Part shown: positions 26,876-36,891 of the stretch, piece after piece
Position numbering within the stretch: position 1 is the stretch's first letter
How the letters are laid out: each line of letters begins with the position of its first letter
NCBI RefSeq assembly: GCF_023349125.1
Contig: NZ_JAKIKT010000004.1
Location: forward strand, 186,001-250,000
Reading direction: 5' to 3'
Length of the DNA: 64,000 nucleotides
From: Shewanella corallii
GTDB taxonomy: Bacteria > Pseudomonadota > Gammaproteobacteria > Enterobacterales > Shewanellaceae
Notes under the pieces: model-generated
The model's database searches: none
What the model was told of the DNA's origin: nothing
What the model saw: the letters and a program-made list of their open reading frames with translations, nothing else
Program-made: the position numbers and the translations under genes

Positions 26876-26985
26876 GCTTTATTGCCGACCTCACATCATG
26901 AACAAATTTCGCAGGGCAGATCACTAATTCACTGTGCTCACCTCTGTAAAATGTCCCCCCGATTTTTCAGCCCCCCGACTTATCA

Positions 26986-28890
26986 ATGAACTCCCCTACT
27001 CTGAAGCACCTTCGTGGCTGGCTGCCTGATCGCGCCGATCTGCCAGATGGACTGCGTATTGGCCTGCCCATGGTCACTGGCCTGCTTTTATTTACCCTGC
27101 TGGGTCAACAGGCCGCCGGGGTTAACGCCCTGATTGTGGCCTGGCTTGTGGGAGTTCAGGGGCGAAACCTGGCCTACCCGAAACGTGCCAGTCTGCTCAG
27201 TCGTTCAGCTGCGATTTGCTGCCTTTCCAGCGCCCTTGCGCTGCTGAGCCTTTGGCACCCTCTGCTCGGCAGTGGCATCCTGGCGGTTATCGGCTTGCTG
27301 TATGGGCTGACGTCGAACCAACGCAAATATATTCAGCTCATCGCCTATAACGCCGGTTTCAGTTTTATCTGCGCCCTGCACCTGCTGGACTCAGGAGTAA
27401 AACCTGAACTTATTTTTGCCTCCTCCCTGTTCGGTGCCGTTACCGCTGTATTCAGTGCCGTGATAGCTGGTCCCTGGCGCAGTCAGCATCAAGGGGAGCA
27501 GTTATTGAGTCGCTGCCATCAGAAGCTGGCAGACTGGTGTGCAATTCTGGCTCAGGCAGGACAGGATCAGGTCAACCAACGACTGGCCCTGCGTGAACAA
27601 TTGGATGAAGCCATTGCAGTATTGTCTCACTGGCTGCTGGAGATGCCGGATAAACCTCAGGTTACCCGACTGGCTGCCAGGCTCTTCACCCTGTTAACCA
27701 TGATTGAAACCCTGGAAGTCATCAGCCGTATTCGCTTACAGATCAGCAATCAGGCATCCCTGGCGGATTATCTGCACTCAGCAGCCGAGGCGCTGGCTGC
27801 CAATAAACCCGTACCCGGCCTGCCCACAGATATTGACCACCCTATATTGCAGCAGGCTCAGGACAGACTCAGGCAGGCACAACTATGCCTGACACCGGCT
27901 CCGGGCTGGCGCTATCGCATCAGTCAGGTTTGGCCGTCAGATGCCGACAGTATTCGTACCCAATGGCATAAAGCCATACGTCGCCACTCCAGAGAATGGC
28001 ACCACGGATTGCGCATCCTGTTCACACTCATGTGCTGCGAAGCCATAGTCATACTGCTGGATTTGCCACAGGGGTACTGGGTTACGCTGACCGCATTTAT
28101 CGTGCTCATGGTGGCCCCACTGGGACAGCTGCAGGCCCGTATCTGGAGTCGATTTTACGGCACTGTGCTGGGCAGCATACTGGCGTTGTCGCTTATCTGG
28201 TATCTGGGACAGGGGCAGTGGCTCTACTATGCCACCTGCATTACCGTGTTTCTGGCATTTGCCACCTTCTACAAGGCGAGATACGAAATCCATGTGTTCT
28301 GGCTGACCATGATGATGGTGTTTGCCATCACTCTGCTGCTGCCCAGCGACCCCTATATCGCATTTTACCGGGCACTGGACACCATGACAGGCGCCCTGCT
28401 GGCATTTCTGGCTATGCATCTGTTTATTCCCAGCTGGACCCGCCGCTGGCTTGACAGCTATGTGGACAAATGGTGGGAGCTGGAGACCCTGTGGCTGGAG
28501 GCTATTGAAAGAGGCGAGCACAATAGTCCACTGCAGTGGCAGGCCCACGCTGCACTGCGGCAACTCAGCCAGGAAATAGGCTATATGCAGCTTGAACCCA
28601 ATACCACCGCCAGAGATATGCGTGACTGGCAATCACTGCTTTGGTTAGGGTTGAGATTGCACGCCTGTATTGGTATGCAGGCCCGCTCCAACAAGGTCCC
28701 TCATCCAGTGCTTAAACATGAGTTCAGCCAATGGCGAGAGCTATATAGCGACAGGCTTAATCGCCAATGGTGCTTACTGACAATTGATCGACAAGCAAAC
28801 GGCGATATTCAGCGTTGGTTGGAGGGCGATCTGCAGCAGCTTTTTGTGTGGGTAGATCGTCAACGTCCTTTCGATCTTATCGACCATTAA
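26986..28890 (+). CDS. FUSC-family inner membrane protein
   Basis: 634 residues with two hydrophobic blocks (about 25-160 and 340-480) separated by a cytoplasmic helical region (about 160-335). This is the YccS/AaeB/FUSC plan: 'LRIGLPMVTGLLLFTLLGQQ' opens block 1 and 'HGLRILFTLMCCEAIVILLDLPQGYWVTLTAFIVLM' block 2, the latter with the family's 'P.gyWv.lTa.iVl.p'. FUSC members include aromatic acid and fusaric acid exporters. No adaptor gene is adjacent, so the substrate is unknown. Confidence 0.85.
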   Translation: MNSPTLKHLRGWLPDRADLPDGLRIGLPMVTGLLLFTLLGQQAAGVNALIVAWLVGVQGRNLAYPKRASLLSRSAAICCLSSALALLSLWHPLLGSGILAVIGLLYGLTSNQRKYIQLIAYNAGFSFICALHLLDSGVKPELIFASSLFGAVTAVFSAVIAGPWRSQHQGEQLLSRCHQKLADWCAILAQAGQDQVNQRLALREQLDEAIAVLSHWLLEMPDKPQVTRLAARLFTLLTMIETLEVISRIRLQISNQASLADYLHSAAEALAANKPVPGLPTDIDHPILQQAQDRLRQAQLCLTPAPGWRYRISQVWPSDADSIRTQWHKAIRRHSREWHHGLRILFTLMCCEAIVILLDLPQGYWVTLTAFIVLMVAPLGQLQARIWSRFYGTVLGSILALSLIWYLGQGQWLYYATCITVFLAFATFYKARYEIHVFWLTMMMVFAITLLLPSDPYIAFYRALDTMTGALLAFLAMHLFIPSWTRRWLDSYVDKWWELETLWLEAIERGEHNSPLQWQAHAALRQLSQEIGYMQLEPNTTARDMRDWQSLLWLGLRLHACIGMQARSNKVPHPVLKHEFSQWRELYSDRLNRQWCLLTIDRQANGDIQRWLEGDLQQLFVWVDRQRPFDLIDH

Positions 28891-29089
28891 TCCGGGATAA
28901 AACTGCCGCACAATGCGGAAAAAAGCCGCGATTGTTCAGCTTTTCAGTGCTATTGCCCCCGTTGTTTTAAAAACCGGAAAAAGCCGTTTAATTTCAAAAA
29001 CTCAGATATTGATTTTTTGATCAAGTTCAAACATTTTTAATTTGCTTGAGCATATATTGCCGCTGAATTCAGCAACCGGGCACAGCACT

Positions 29090-29332
29090 ATGGATACCAA
29101 ACTCGTTCTACGCATGTTATGCGTTATTTTCTGCTCATTTTTTATTATTTGGGGTTACCTGCCAACGGACTCAGGCGTCGGATTTTTTCAGACTTTGGTA
29201 AGCCAGTACGCCCGGTTGGATACCAGCATTGAGTCCCAGATTTTGAGTGGTTTTATTGTGCCGGCTTTCTTTGTCGCCACCGCCTGGTTCACCACTGAAT
29301 TTGTTGCTGGCCAGGTTCGCGGCCAGAAATAA
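29090..29332 (+). CDS. Small two-helix membrane protein
   Basis: 80 residues from ATG 29090 (MDTKLVLRMLCVIFCSFFI); an earlier TTG at 29042 has no ribosome site. Hydrophobic helices at about 7-25 and 55-72 flank a short loop with 'LPTDSGVGFFQTL'. I do not recognise the family. It lies about 200 bases behind the FUSC gene; that spacing includes a T-rich promoter-like stretch, so it may be a separate unit. Confidence 0.6.
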   Translation: MDTKLVLRMLCVIFCSFFIIWGYLPTDSGVGFFQTLVSQYARLDTSIESQILSGFIVPAFFVATAWFTTEFVAGQVRGQK

Positions 29333-29355
29333 ACTGCACGGTAATAAACAATGCC

Positions 29356-29385
29356 AAACAGCGTCCACAGGACGCTGTTTTTGTT
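29356..29385. terminator. Bidirectional terminator
   Basis: AAACAGCGTCC (29356-29366) with GGACGCTGTTT (29370-29380), loop ACA, then TTG T. Confidence 0.9.
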
Positions 29386-29408
29386 TGCGCTGTATATAGC
29401 AAAAACCA

Positions 29409-30719
29409 CTACCGGCTGGCAGGCATCCCCATGCAGCTGGCGTAATAAGTGACGGTTCCGGGCCAGTCACTGAACACACCAATCACACCCACCTCTTTTA
29501 CCAATACATCCAGCAACGCCAACGCATCACCATCGTTGTTGGTCACCTCTGTCACGCTTTGATAGTACCAACCACCACCGGTTACCAATGGCCCAGAGCG
29601 CTCCAGTGTCCAGGTAATAATATCCAGCCCGGCAGCTTTGGCTGACTTTGCATACTCAGAGGGAACAATCTGATTATCCGGGTCCAGGGTCACCAGCATC
29701 CACAAAGGCGGGGCAATTATCTTCACGCCGTCAGCAGCCAACTGCTGCATACTGGGTTCAAAAGTCACAGGGTTATTTGGGTCGAAACCGTCGATTGAGT
29801 ATCTGTCATCCAGATAGATTGCCTGCTTGCCAAATTCAGGGGTATTGGCCAGCCAGTATTTCACATCAGCCAGATTAAAGGACTGAGCCCAAACGTCATC
29901 GGCCGGCACTCCTGCATCTTCATATTCCTGAATCAACTTGCGGGCATAGTCCTGCTGACTGAAACCATCGAAAGGCATAGTCACTGCTGGACTCTTTAGC
30001 TCAGGGGTCATTTTTGCCCCCAAAGACTGGAACAGAGCGATACTCTCTTTATGGCTCAGTAAGGTGCCGCGACTGGCATAGAGATCGGTACGCCAATTGG
30101 GAGTGGCATCCAGATACTCCTCAATCGTTGTGGCCTCCGGGTTTCCAGCATCCATCTTCCCTTTAAGAGTCTTAAACTCCGCCAGAGTGATGTCACTGGT
30201 ACAGCACTTTACCTCCGCTTTAGCGCCGGAAGCGGGATCGGCAGGAGTAAATGGCACGCTGCATTTAGCCGCCAACTCGGGCACAGCAAGAATATTGGTA
30301 GTGGTGTGCAGATCGCACTGGGAGTGACGACAAACCAGCTCTTTATCCTGGGTAAAAGTGACATCACATTCCAAAATACCCGCCCCCATGCGAGCCGCAG
30401 CCACATATGACTCACGGGTGTGCTCAGGAAACTGCAGCGGAGCCCCGCGATGACCGATGGAGAAATCCGTAGTGTAAAACGGCCCTTCACTGCACTGCTC
30501 GAGCTGAGATTTCAGATCACCGTCATCCATATCAGCCACCAGAAAATAGGGTCTCGGCCCCACCTGGATCTGAGCATCTGCATCCGTAGAGCCCAAAGCC
30601 TGGGTTTCAGAGCCACAACCTGCCAGAGTACCTGCCACCATTATGGCTGTAACACCCAATCGCGTCCGCAGGTATATCTCCTCAACCTTATGCTTCAGCC
30701 CCACCAGCCCCTTGTTCAT
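29409..30719 (-). CDS. Glycerophosphodiester phosphodiesterase-family lipoprotein
   Basis: 436 residues. GGGGAG lies 6 bases before ATG 30719. A charged 20-residue N-terminus precedes a hydrophobic stretch with lipobox LAGC (Cys35). Catalytic GDPD features: '[18 protein letters not shown]' (His-Arg pair), '[20 protein letters not shown]' (metal acids and second His). Late block '[18 protein letters not shown]' is the typical strand. It probably frees glycerol phosphate from phospholipid head-group diesters at the envelope. Four extra cysteines lie at about 135-180 ('CDLHTT', 'KCSV', 'KCCTSD'). Confidence 0.88.
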   Translation of the reverse strand: MNKGLVGLKHKVEEIYLRTRLGVTAIMVAGTLAGCGSETQALGSTDADAQIQVGPRPYFLVADMDDGDLKSQLEQCSEGPFYTTDFSIGHRGAPLQFPEHTRESYVAAARMGAGILECDVTFTQDKELVCRHSQCDLHTTTNILAVPELAAKCSVPFTPADPASGAKAEVKCCTSDITLAEFKTLKGKMDAGNPEATTIEEYLDATPNWRTDLYASRGTLLSHKESIALFQSLGAKMTPELKSPAVTMPFDGFSQQDYARKLIQEYEDAGVPADDVWAQSFNLADVKYWLANTPEFGKQAIYLDDRYSIDGFDPNNPVTFEPSMQQLAADGVKIIAPPLWMLVTLDPDNQIVPSEYAKSAKAAGLDIITWTLERSGPLVTGGGWYYQSVTEVTNNDGDALALLDVLVKEVGVIGVFSDWPGTVTYYASCMGMPASR

Positions 30720-30788
30720 CCTGTTCTCCCCGAGTGGATATGTTGAATAAGCAATCAGGCGCTATCATGCAGGGGCAAGTTGACGCTT

Positions 30789-32066
30789 TTATGATCCTCT
30801 GGTTGCAGCAAAATCCGGGCGGGACATCCCCTCAAGCTGGCTATAGAGCAGCATCACCAGCAGAGTCAGCAAGGCGCATCCCAGGAATAACCAGCCACCA
30901 CTGAGTAAATCCAGCACAATACCGCCACCAAGGGGAGCCAGCGCAAAGCCAAACTCGTAGAAGGAGGAAGCACCAAAATAAGCACCTCTCAGATGATCCG
31001 GTGCAATTCGGTCGATATGGACATTCATGGTAGGGAACAGCACTGCTTCCGCCAGACTCATCACAATCACGGCACCAATCCAGCCCCAGAACAAGGCAAC
31101 AGGATTCAGCCCCATCCACACCTGAGACAGCATTAACAGGATCAAGGCTAACTGGATACGCTTAACCAAAGACCAATGGGCCATCAGTTTCAACAGCAAG
31201 AACTGGCAGCTGATAATGATCATGGCATTGGCAAAGATCATTGACGAGATAAGCTCCAACAGATCAGGTACCTGTTCACGACTCAGATACTGCACCAGGG
31301 AGCCATCCATCTGACCAAAGATAAACATACAGATGACATTGGCGAGGATCAGGCATTGCAGCAATCTGTCTCTGGCCATCACTCTAAGGGTGTAACGCAT
31401 ACCTGATGCCGGGGTTTGAGCAGCCTCTTTATCCGACTCACTCCCAGCTCCCTCAGTAGAAGAGGCGTCACCCGGCTTGAAGTCATGTTTGGCAAAGCCC
31501 CACCACAGCAACAGCAGCAGGACCCCGAAGGCAACCGTGGTGATATAAAAACTGGACTGTTCTCCGGTCAATCCCAGCCACACCCCAACTATCGGACCAA
31601 CAGCACAGCCAACGTTAACGACAAAGTAGAGACTTTGCATCGCCAGCTCTCTGGTCTCGGACTCATGGATAATGTCGCCGATCAGGGCGGATACCAATGG
31701 CCGCCACAGGGAGGTAGCAATAGAACAAAGAGTGATAACAAGGGCAAAACTGGCCACGGAGTCTGCTTCTGCCAACAGCGAGAAAGAGACGATATAGAGC
31801 AGGCCTGTGGCATACATCATCTTTTGCCGCCCGACTCTGTCCGACAACGCACTGCCAATAAAGCTGAGCAACACAGACACCAAAGCGGCTGAAGACAGGA
31901 TCAGCCCTACTTCGGTGGCAGACAACCCAAAACGTTCATAAAGGATCACGGCCAGAAATGGCCATACCATGTAAAAACTGCCGCGGGTAATAAAGGAGCC
32001 AAACAGCAAGATCCACATCAGACGCGGAAACTGTTTCACTCTGGCAAGGGAGATATCGCTTTGCAT
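30789..32066 (-). CDS. MFS transporter (multidrug-type)
   Basis: 425 residues from ATG 32066 (MQSDISLARVKQFPRLMWILLFGS); the frame runs on to 32141 without a ribosome site. Twelve hydrophobic segments; motif A 'GSALSDRVGRQKMM' between TM2 and TM3, 'LRGAYFGASSFYEFGFALAPL' in the second half. A central cytoplasmic loop (about 185-230, 'GDASSTEGAGSESDKEAAQTP') joins the halves. It resembles the MdtH/MFS group of drug exporters. Substrate unknown. Confidence 0.85.
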   Translation of the reverse strand: MQSDISLARVKQFPRLMWILLFGSFITRGSFYMVWPFLAVILYERFGLSATEVGLILSSAALVSVLLSFIGSALSDRVGRQKMMYATGLLYIVSFSLLAEADSVASFALVITLCSIATSLWRPLVSALIGDIIHESETRELAMQSLYFVVNVGCAVGPIVGVWLGLTGEQSSFYITTVAFGVLLLLLWWGFAKHDFKPGDASSTEGAGSESDKEAAQTPASGMRYTLRVMARDRLLQCLILANVICMFIFGQMDGSLVQYLSREQVPDLLELISSMIFANAMIIISCQFLLLKLMAHWSLVKRIQLALILLMLSQVWMGLNPVALFWGWIGAVIVMSLAEAVLFPTMNVHIDRIAPDHLRGAYFGASSFYEFGFALAPLGGGIVLDLLSGGWLFLGCALLTLLVMLLYSQLEGMSRPDFAATRGS

Positions 32067-32326
32067 AATCCATCTCTTTGCTGTGCCGAAATCGCCATTT
32101 CGACTGGGGAACCGACTGATTCGCATCAGTACCGAGGGCATACCTTATCCCCAGCGCAACATTTTCACAACACCCGGCAAAGGCAAAACATCCAACAATT
32201 AGCTCGAAAAGCGAGCAGCACGGCACAATTCCTGCTTAAAAAATAACCTTCGCATCTATGTCACCAATTTGACGAAAGCGATTGAAACCGTAACGGATTA
32301 CGTAATGACTGTAAGGAGACAGTACT

Positions 32327-34051
32327 GTGAAACAGTCTACGCCCTATGACTCTGCGCGGGATGATATTTTTTGGCGAACCGGTGTTGCCAATGTTGATAC
32401 AGGCACACAGGAGTTCAAACAACTTGTCCCCAAACTGCCTATTGACCGGACGCACAAGATATCGTCTGCAGGTTCCTGCTTCGCTCAACATATCGGCCAC
32501 TGGTTACTGGGACAAAACTATCAATACCTGAACAGTGATATCGCCAATGGACAGGTATCCAGTTTTGCTTTCGGGAACCTTTACAGCCCCCGAGCTCTGC
32601 TGCAGTGGTTTACCAACGGCGAGCAGCAACTTTCGTCCCACAGCATCTGGTTTGATGCCCGGCAGCAAAAGCACTTTGATCTCTTACTGCCTCACAACCA
32701 ACCGGATGGCTATGGCAGTAAAGAGGCTCTGGCAGAGCACCGGGCAGAAGTTATAGCGGATGCCAAACGGCAGTTGAAAAACAGTGATTGCTTCATCTTC
32801 ACCCTGGGACTGATAGAGGCCTGGACCGATCAGGAGGGTATCTGCTACCCCTCATGTCCAGGTATCTCAGTTGGAGAGTTCGATTCAGGCAGATATCAGT
32901 TAAAGGTCTTCGACTACAACGATCTCTATCAGGATCTGATGCAACTCTATGATGTACTGAAAACCATTAACCCGGACCTGCAGATTTTGCTGACAGTTTC
33001 GCCGGTCCCACTTACAGCAACTGCTACAAACAAGCATGTCCTACTGGCAAATAACTATTCAAAATCTGTCCTCAGAGCAGTTGTTGGCGCTTTCTGCGAA
33101 GCACAAAGCGATGTCACTTACTTCCCGTCGTTTGAGTTGATTACGACGCCACTTCCCAATGACTTCCGGTTTTGCGGCAATCGCCGCACCGTATCAAATA
33201 CAGGCGTGGACTATGTCATGAAACATTGGTCGGGCGCGCTTTCAGCAGACCAGCTGGAACCAGTTCAATCCGGCCATTTGGAGTCTGTCTGTGATGAAGA
33301 GATGCTGGACGCAATAAAAGCGGATAAAAGTCCCGGAGACCAACCAGCATTGTTGACCTTAATTGGCGACAGTCATCTGGGCAAAGTGGCAAAAGTACTG
33401 GCAGCAGATTCCGTTTCCTTCTGTGGCGGTATGGTGATGAATGGTTCCGGTTTTGCTGAACGTAAGTTTGTGCTTACTTCTGACACAGATATTATGATTC
33501 CAATGGAAAGTGCAGATGCCAGAAAGTTGTGGCAACCGATATCAACCAACCTGGATATGATCGCCGCACAGGGACTGCAGCCTAAGTCGTGTATTTGGAC
33601 CAATATAGGACTGCAAACTCACAAAACCAGCTATCAGTTCGTATCATGGATGAGAAAGAACCGGCCAGAGAAACTGACTAATATTGAGCTGGAAGACTTT
33701 GTCGAATTCTTTGATGCCGAAATGCAGGAGCAACTAACTATCGTATTCCGGTTGAAGGAACTGGGCCACAGAGTGATTGTTGTATCCGACACTCCTTTCG
33801 CCAGGTTTTTCGCTGAATCAAAAGACTACGCCGGATTAATTGAAGCTTACATGGATGCGATGGAGTATGTCTGGCAACAGATGGGGGTTGAGTACTTTAA
33901 TGCTCCGAAAGAGTTCCTCATTGAAATAGCCGATCCGGCAAGCTATAAATCCGACTTTGTTTACGATGACGGCCACACTGATTGGTTTCACGGAGGAGAC
34001 AAATACTACCAGTGGCTGGCAACCAGGCTGCGAGGAATGACCGGAGTATAG
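32327..34051 (+). CDS. GSCFA domain protein
   Basis: 574 residues from GTG 32327, with AAGGAG 9 bases upstream (32314-32319). The family motif G-S-C-F-A is at 49-53 ('ISSAGSCFAQHIGHWL'). Further blocks 'FIFTLGLIEAWTDQ' and 'LQILLTVSPVPLTAT' fit the GSCFA-like N-terminal domain. The C-terminal half holds 'LIGDSHLGKVAKVLAAD' (about 345), which looks like a second SGNH-hydrolase type opening (GDSH). Both halves may therefore be SGNH-like. No signal peptide, so cytoplasmic. Substrate unknown; GSCFA proteins are often near polysaccharide genes, but none lies here. Confidence 0.85.
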   Translation: MKQSTPYDSARDDIFWRTGVANVDTGTQEFKQLVPKLPIDRTHKISSAGSCFAQHIGHWLLGQNYQYLNSDIANGQVSSFAFGNLYSPRALLQWFTNGEQQLSSHSIWFDARQQKHFDLLLPHNQPDGYGSKEALAEHRAEVIADAKRQLKNSDCFIFTLGLIEAWTDQEGICYPSCPGISVGEFDSGRYQLKVFDYNDLYQDLMQLYDVLKTINPDLQILLTVSPVPLTATATNKHVLLANNYSKSVLRAVVGAFCEAQSDVTYFPSFELITTPLPNDFRFCGNRRTVSNTGVDYVMKHWSGALSADQLEPVQSGHLESVCDEEMLDAIKADKSPGDQPALLTLIGDSHLGKVAKVLAADSVSFCGGMVMNGSGFAERKFVLTSDTDIMIPMESADARKLWQPISTNLDMIAAQGLQPKSCIWTNIGLQTHKTSYQFVSWMRKNRPEKLTNIELEDFVEFFDAEMQEQLTIVFRLKELGHRVIVVSDTPFARFFAESKDYAGLIEAYMDAMEYVWQQMGVEYFNAPKEFLIEIADPASYKSDFVYDDGHTDWFHGGDKYYQWLATRLRGMTGV

Positions 34052-34070
34052 CGGCGGAACAGAGATTAAT

Positions 34071-34103
34071 AAAAGGGAGCAGCCCCTGAGTCTGCTCCCT
34101 TTT
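34071..34103. terminator. Bidirectional terminator
   Basis: AAAAGGGAGCAG (34071-34082) with CTGCTCCCTTTT (34092-34103), 9-base loop. It serves the GSCFA gene and overlaps the last codon of the convergent LysR gene. Confidence 0.85.
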
Positions 34104-34977
34104 ATGTTTCCATCAGAAAATCGATCAATAATCTCACCCGTTTAGGCAGATTCAATCTGCTGGGGTACAGCAGGTAAAGACTTAGATTGCGACCATACCA
34201 ATCAGGCAGGACCCTCACCAAATCGCCTTTTTCCAGGTGGTCCCTGGCAATATGCTCAATCAGGCAGCCTATGCCATGACCGTTCAAAATCAACTGGAAC
34301 AGAATTTCCGGCGAATTCACCCGATGAAAAAAGTCAGGGACAAAGCGCCTTCTTCCCTGGTCACTCTTCAGTGTCACTTCATTCCCGGGCATCAATTGCT
34401 CAAGCAGAACCCACCTTAGCTCATGCAAATTGCCCATGCCTATCTCGCGCTTGAGACTATTGAGATAAGCAGGCGCTGCGTATAGCTGTAAAACGTCATC
34501 AAATATTGGCCTGGCGACAAATCCCTCTTCCTGGATGTTGGCGGCTCTCAGTGCGATATCGATTCCAGCTCCAATCAGATCCAGCCTTTCATCAGAAATC
34601 ACCAGATCAAATTGCACCATGGGGTAGAGCTCATTGAACGCTTTGAGCCTGGGAAGTAACCAGTTCCTGGCGAAATCAAAGGTCGCAGTCAGCCTGATGG
34701 TTCCTCTGGGCTCATTCTCAATCAAAACCTGATCAAGTGAACCAATCGACTCCAATACCAAGGCTGCAAGGGGCAGTACTTTCTCCCCTTCCTGAGTCAG
34801 AGAAAATCCGCGGGTATTGCGATGCAGCAGCCTGACAGACAACTGCTGCTCCAATTTCTTTAGCTGTTCACTGACGGCTGGACGACTGATGCCCAGCAAC
34901 CTGGCCGCTTTATTAAAACTGCCCTGTTGCACAACCGCCGCAAATACAGCCATGGATTTCAATCGAGTCAGTTCCAT
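34102..34977 (-). CDS. LysR-family transcriptional regulator
   Basis: 291 residues from ATG 34977 (MELTRLKSMAVFAAVVQQGSF). The frame continues to 35127, but that extension would overlap the divergent gene. N-terminal helix-turn-helix: 'SFNKAARLLGISRPAVSEQLKKLEQQL' about 19-46. Substrate-binding domain: 'LDQVLIENEPRGTIRLTATF' onward. Divergent from the SnoaL-like gene, so it is likely that gene's regulator, acting in the 103-base space between them. That space holds TTGTCTAAAATTA-like repeats, but I could not fix a LysR box. Confidence 0.9.
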   Translation of the reverse strand: MELTRLKSMAVFAAVVQQGSFNKAARLLGISRPAVSEQLKKLEQQLSVRLLHRNTRGFSLTQEGEKVLPLAALVLESIGSLDQVLIENEPRGTIRLTATFDFARNWLLPRLKAFNELYPMVQFDLVISDERLDLIGAGIDIALRAANIQEEGFVARPIFDDVLQLYAAPAYLNSLKREIGMGNLHELRWVLLEQLMPGNEVTLKSDQGRRRFVPDFFHRVNSPEILFQLILNGHGIGCLIEHIARDHLEKGDLVRVLPDWYGRNLSLYLLYPSRLNLPKRVRLLIDFLMET

Positions 34978-35080
34978 TATTATTCCGTTTTTTATACCAG
35001 TATTGTCTAAAATTACCCCCTTGTTACGAATTTCAAAACTGAAATAGGATAAAAATACACCAACACAAAGGGAGAAAGAG

Positions 35081-35491
35081 ATGAGCGCCGGCGTCATGTC
35101 AGAACAGAACATCAATACAATTCGCAATTACTTCAAAGCATTAGAGTCTGGAGATATGGAAACCTTTGCCGCGATGTTTGCCGACAATGTGGTATGGCAC
35201 CAGCCCGGCAATAATAAGTATTCAGGGGACAAGCAAGGTGTGGCTGAGATAGGTCAGATGGTTGCAGCAATGATGCAGGAGACTCAGGGCAGCTTTGCGT
35301 TAAAAACTCAGGGAGATCCCAGTGCCAATGGCCAATTGGTTGCGGTTCCTGTCAGTTTCGGCGGCGAAAAGGCACAACAAACCATGCAGATGAGAGGCAC
35401 AGATCTGTTCAGAATGAATGATGGCAAAATTGTTGAAGTCTGGCTGTTTTCAGAAGACCAACGGGCGGAAGACCAGTTTTGGGGAATCTGA
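35081..35491 (+). CDS. SnoaL-like (NTF2-fold) protein
   Basis: 136 residues; GGGAG lies 7 bases before ATG 35081. NTF2-like pattern: 'NTIRNYFKALESGDMETFAAMFADNVVWHQPGNNKYSGD' then 'GTDLFRMNDGKIVEVWLFSED'. SnoaL relatives are isomerases or uncharacterised oxidative-stress proteins. Cytoplasmic. Probably controlled by the divergent LysR protein. Confidence 0.85.
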   Translation: MSAGVMSEQNINTIRNYFKALESGDMETFAAMFADNVVWHQPGNNKYSGDKQGVAEIGQMVAAMMQETQGSFALKTQGDPSANGQLVAVPVSFGGEKAQQTMQMRGTDLFRMNDGKIVEVWLFSEDQRAEDQFWGI

Positions 35492-35554
35492 TGACTCAAA
35501 GACGAGCCGTTTAACCCCAAAGGTATTGCTGCTTGCCTTTGGGGCCGCTTATAT

Positions 35555-36820
35555 TCAGTGACTTCTCGGCAGCCAGATAGATATCACTGCTGTGATTGCC
35601 AGCATAATGGAACTTATCCATAAACACGCGCTAAGCCCCCACTGCTGGAATACCCAACCAGAGAGTATGGTCCCCGCCAATCTGCCCATGGCGTTGGCCA
35701 TGTAGTAGAAGCCTACGTCCAGAGAGACACCATCCTCCCCGGCATAGCTGACAATCAAATAGCTGTGCAGGGATGAGTTCACGGCAAACACGCCACCAAA
35801 CAGCAACAAGCCTCCCACCAGCGATACTTCGGGCGCGATACCGGCATTCAATGCCATGGCGATCAGTGCCGGGATCCCCGCCAGTAAACTCACCCACAAC
35901 AAGGCCGTTTTACCATCCGGTGCATGACGGTTCTTGTCAGCTGACATACTGGCAATCGCCTTGTTGTTACCGCCGGTAATACGGGGAGCAATAGACTGCA
36001 CGCCACCATAACCAATGACCCAAAGGGCCAGAAAGCTCCCCACCTGCCAGTGATTCCAGTCGAAAGTCGCCGCCAGATACACAGGCAGAGCCACCACAAA
36101 CCAGATATCCCGTGAGGCAAACAGGAACAAACGGGCAGCAGAGAGGATATTGACGCTGCGGCTCTTGGAAAATATCTCACTGAATTTAGGCTTATTCTTT
36201 GCTTTGCCCAGCTCGGATTTGAGCTTGATAACACTGAGTAACCAAACCGCCGACAACATCACAGCCATCGCCAGCACCGCGCCTTTGAAGCCCATCAGAC
36301 TCAGCAAAGCCGCGCCAAGGAAAAAACCCACACCTTTAAGAGCGTTCTTGGAGCCGGTCAGCACCGCTACCCAGTGGTACAGCCGTCCTTCGCCGGTATC
36401 ATCTTTCGGCACCAGAGTCTTGATAGCGCTCTTGGCACTCATCTTATTCAGGTCTTTGGCAATACCACTCATGGCCTGGGCAGCCATCACCCAGAGTACG
36501 GTCAGCCAGCCTGCGGGCACCAACAGCATACCCAGCGCCAGGATCTGCAACCCCAACCCCAGATTCATGGTTCGGCTCAGCCCCAAACGGGCGCCGAGCC
36601 AACCGCCTACAAGATTAGTCACCACACCAAAGAACTCGTAGAAGAGAAACAGCATGGCAATCTGGATTGGGCTGTAGCCAAGATCGTGAAAATGCAGCAC
36701 CACCAACATGCGCAGTGCGCCATCGGTCAGGGTAAAGGCCCAGTAGTTGCCGGTAATCAACAGATACTGACGTACCTGCTCAGGCAAAGCTTTAATACGC
36801 GCCAACATGATTGATCCCAT
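35555..36820 (-). CDS. arsJ: ArsJ, 1-arseno-3-phosphoglycerate efflux permease
   Basis: 421 residues; start ATG 36820 or ATG 36808, both with partial ribosome sites. Major facilitator protein of the ArsJ family: 'YLLITGNYWAFTLTDGALRMLVVLHF' opens it, followed by 'GGWLGARLGLSRTM', 'MSGIAKDLNKMSAKSAIK' and 'GSKNALKGVGFFLG'. It exports the unstable product formed when the linked GAPDH uses arsenate, so the two genes together give arsenate resistance. Last gene of the arsR-acr3-GAPDH-arsJ operon. Confidence 0.93.
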   Translation of the reverse strand: MGSIMLARIKALPEQVRQYLLITGNYWAFTLTDGALRMLVVLHFHDLGYSPIQIAMLFLFYEFFGVVTNLVGGWLGARLGLSRTMNLGLGLQILALGMLLVPAGWLTVLWVMAAQAMSGIAKDLNKMSAKSAIKTLVPKDDTGEGRLYHWVAVLTGSKNALKGVGFFLGAALLSLMGFKGAVLAMAVMLSAVWLLSVIKLKSELGKAKNKPKFSEIFSKSRSVNILSAARLFLFASRDIWFVVALPVYLAATFDWNHWQVGSFLALWVIGYGGVQSIAPRITGGNNKAIASMSADKNRHAPDGKTALLWVSLLAGIPALIAMALNAGIAPEVSLVGGLLLFGGVFAVNSSLHSYLIVSYAGEDGVSLDVGFYYMANAMGRLAGTILSGWVFQQWGLSACLWISSIMLAITAVISIWLPRSH

Positions 36821-36891
36821 TGATCCTTATTTGAAAACAGGCCAAAGCCGGGATGACAGACATCAACGTCCGTCATCACCGCCAGAACAGC

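Noticed and set aside
34978..35127. 50-residue N-terminal extension of the first LysR protein
   Set aside because: It overlaps the divergent SnoaL gene, has no family similarity, and ATG 34977 matches the usual LysR opening.
35515..35544. CCCCAAAGG/CCTTTGGGG stem as terminator of arsJ or the SnoaL gene
   Set aside because: Loop is 12 bases and there is no T run on either strand.
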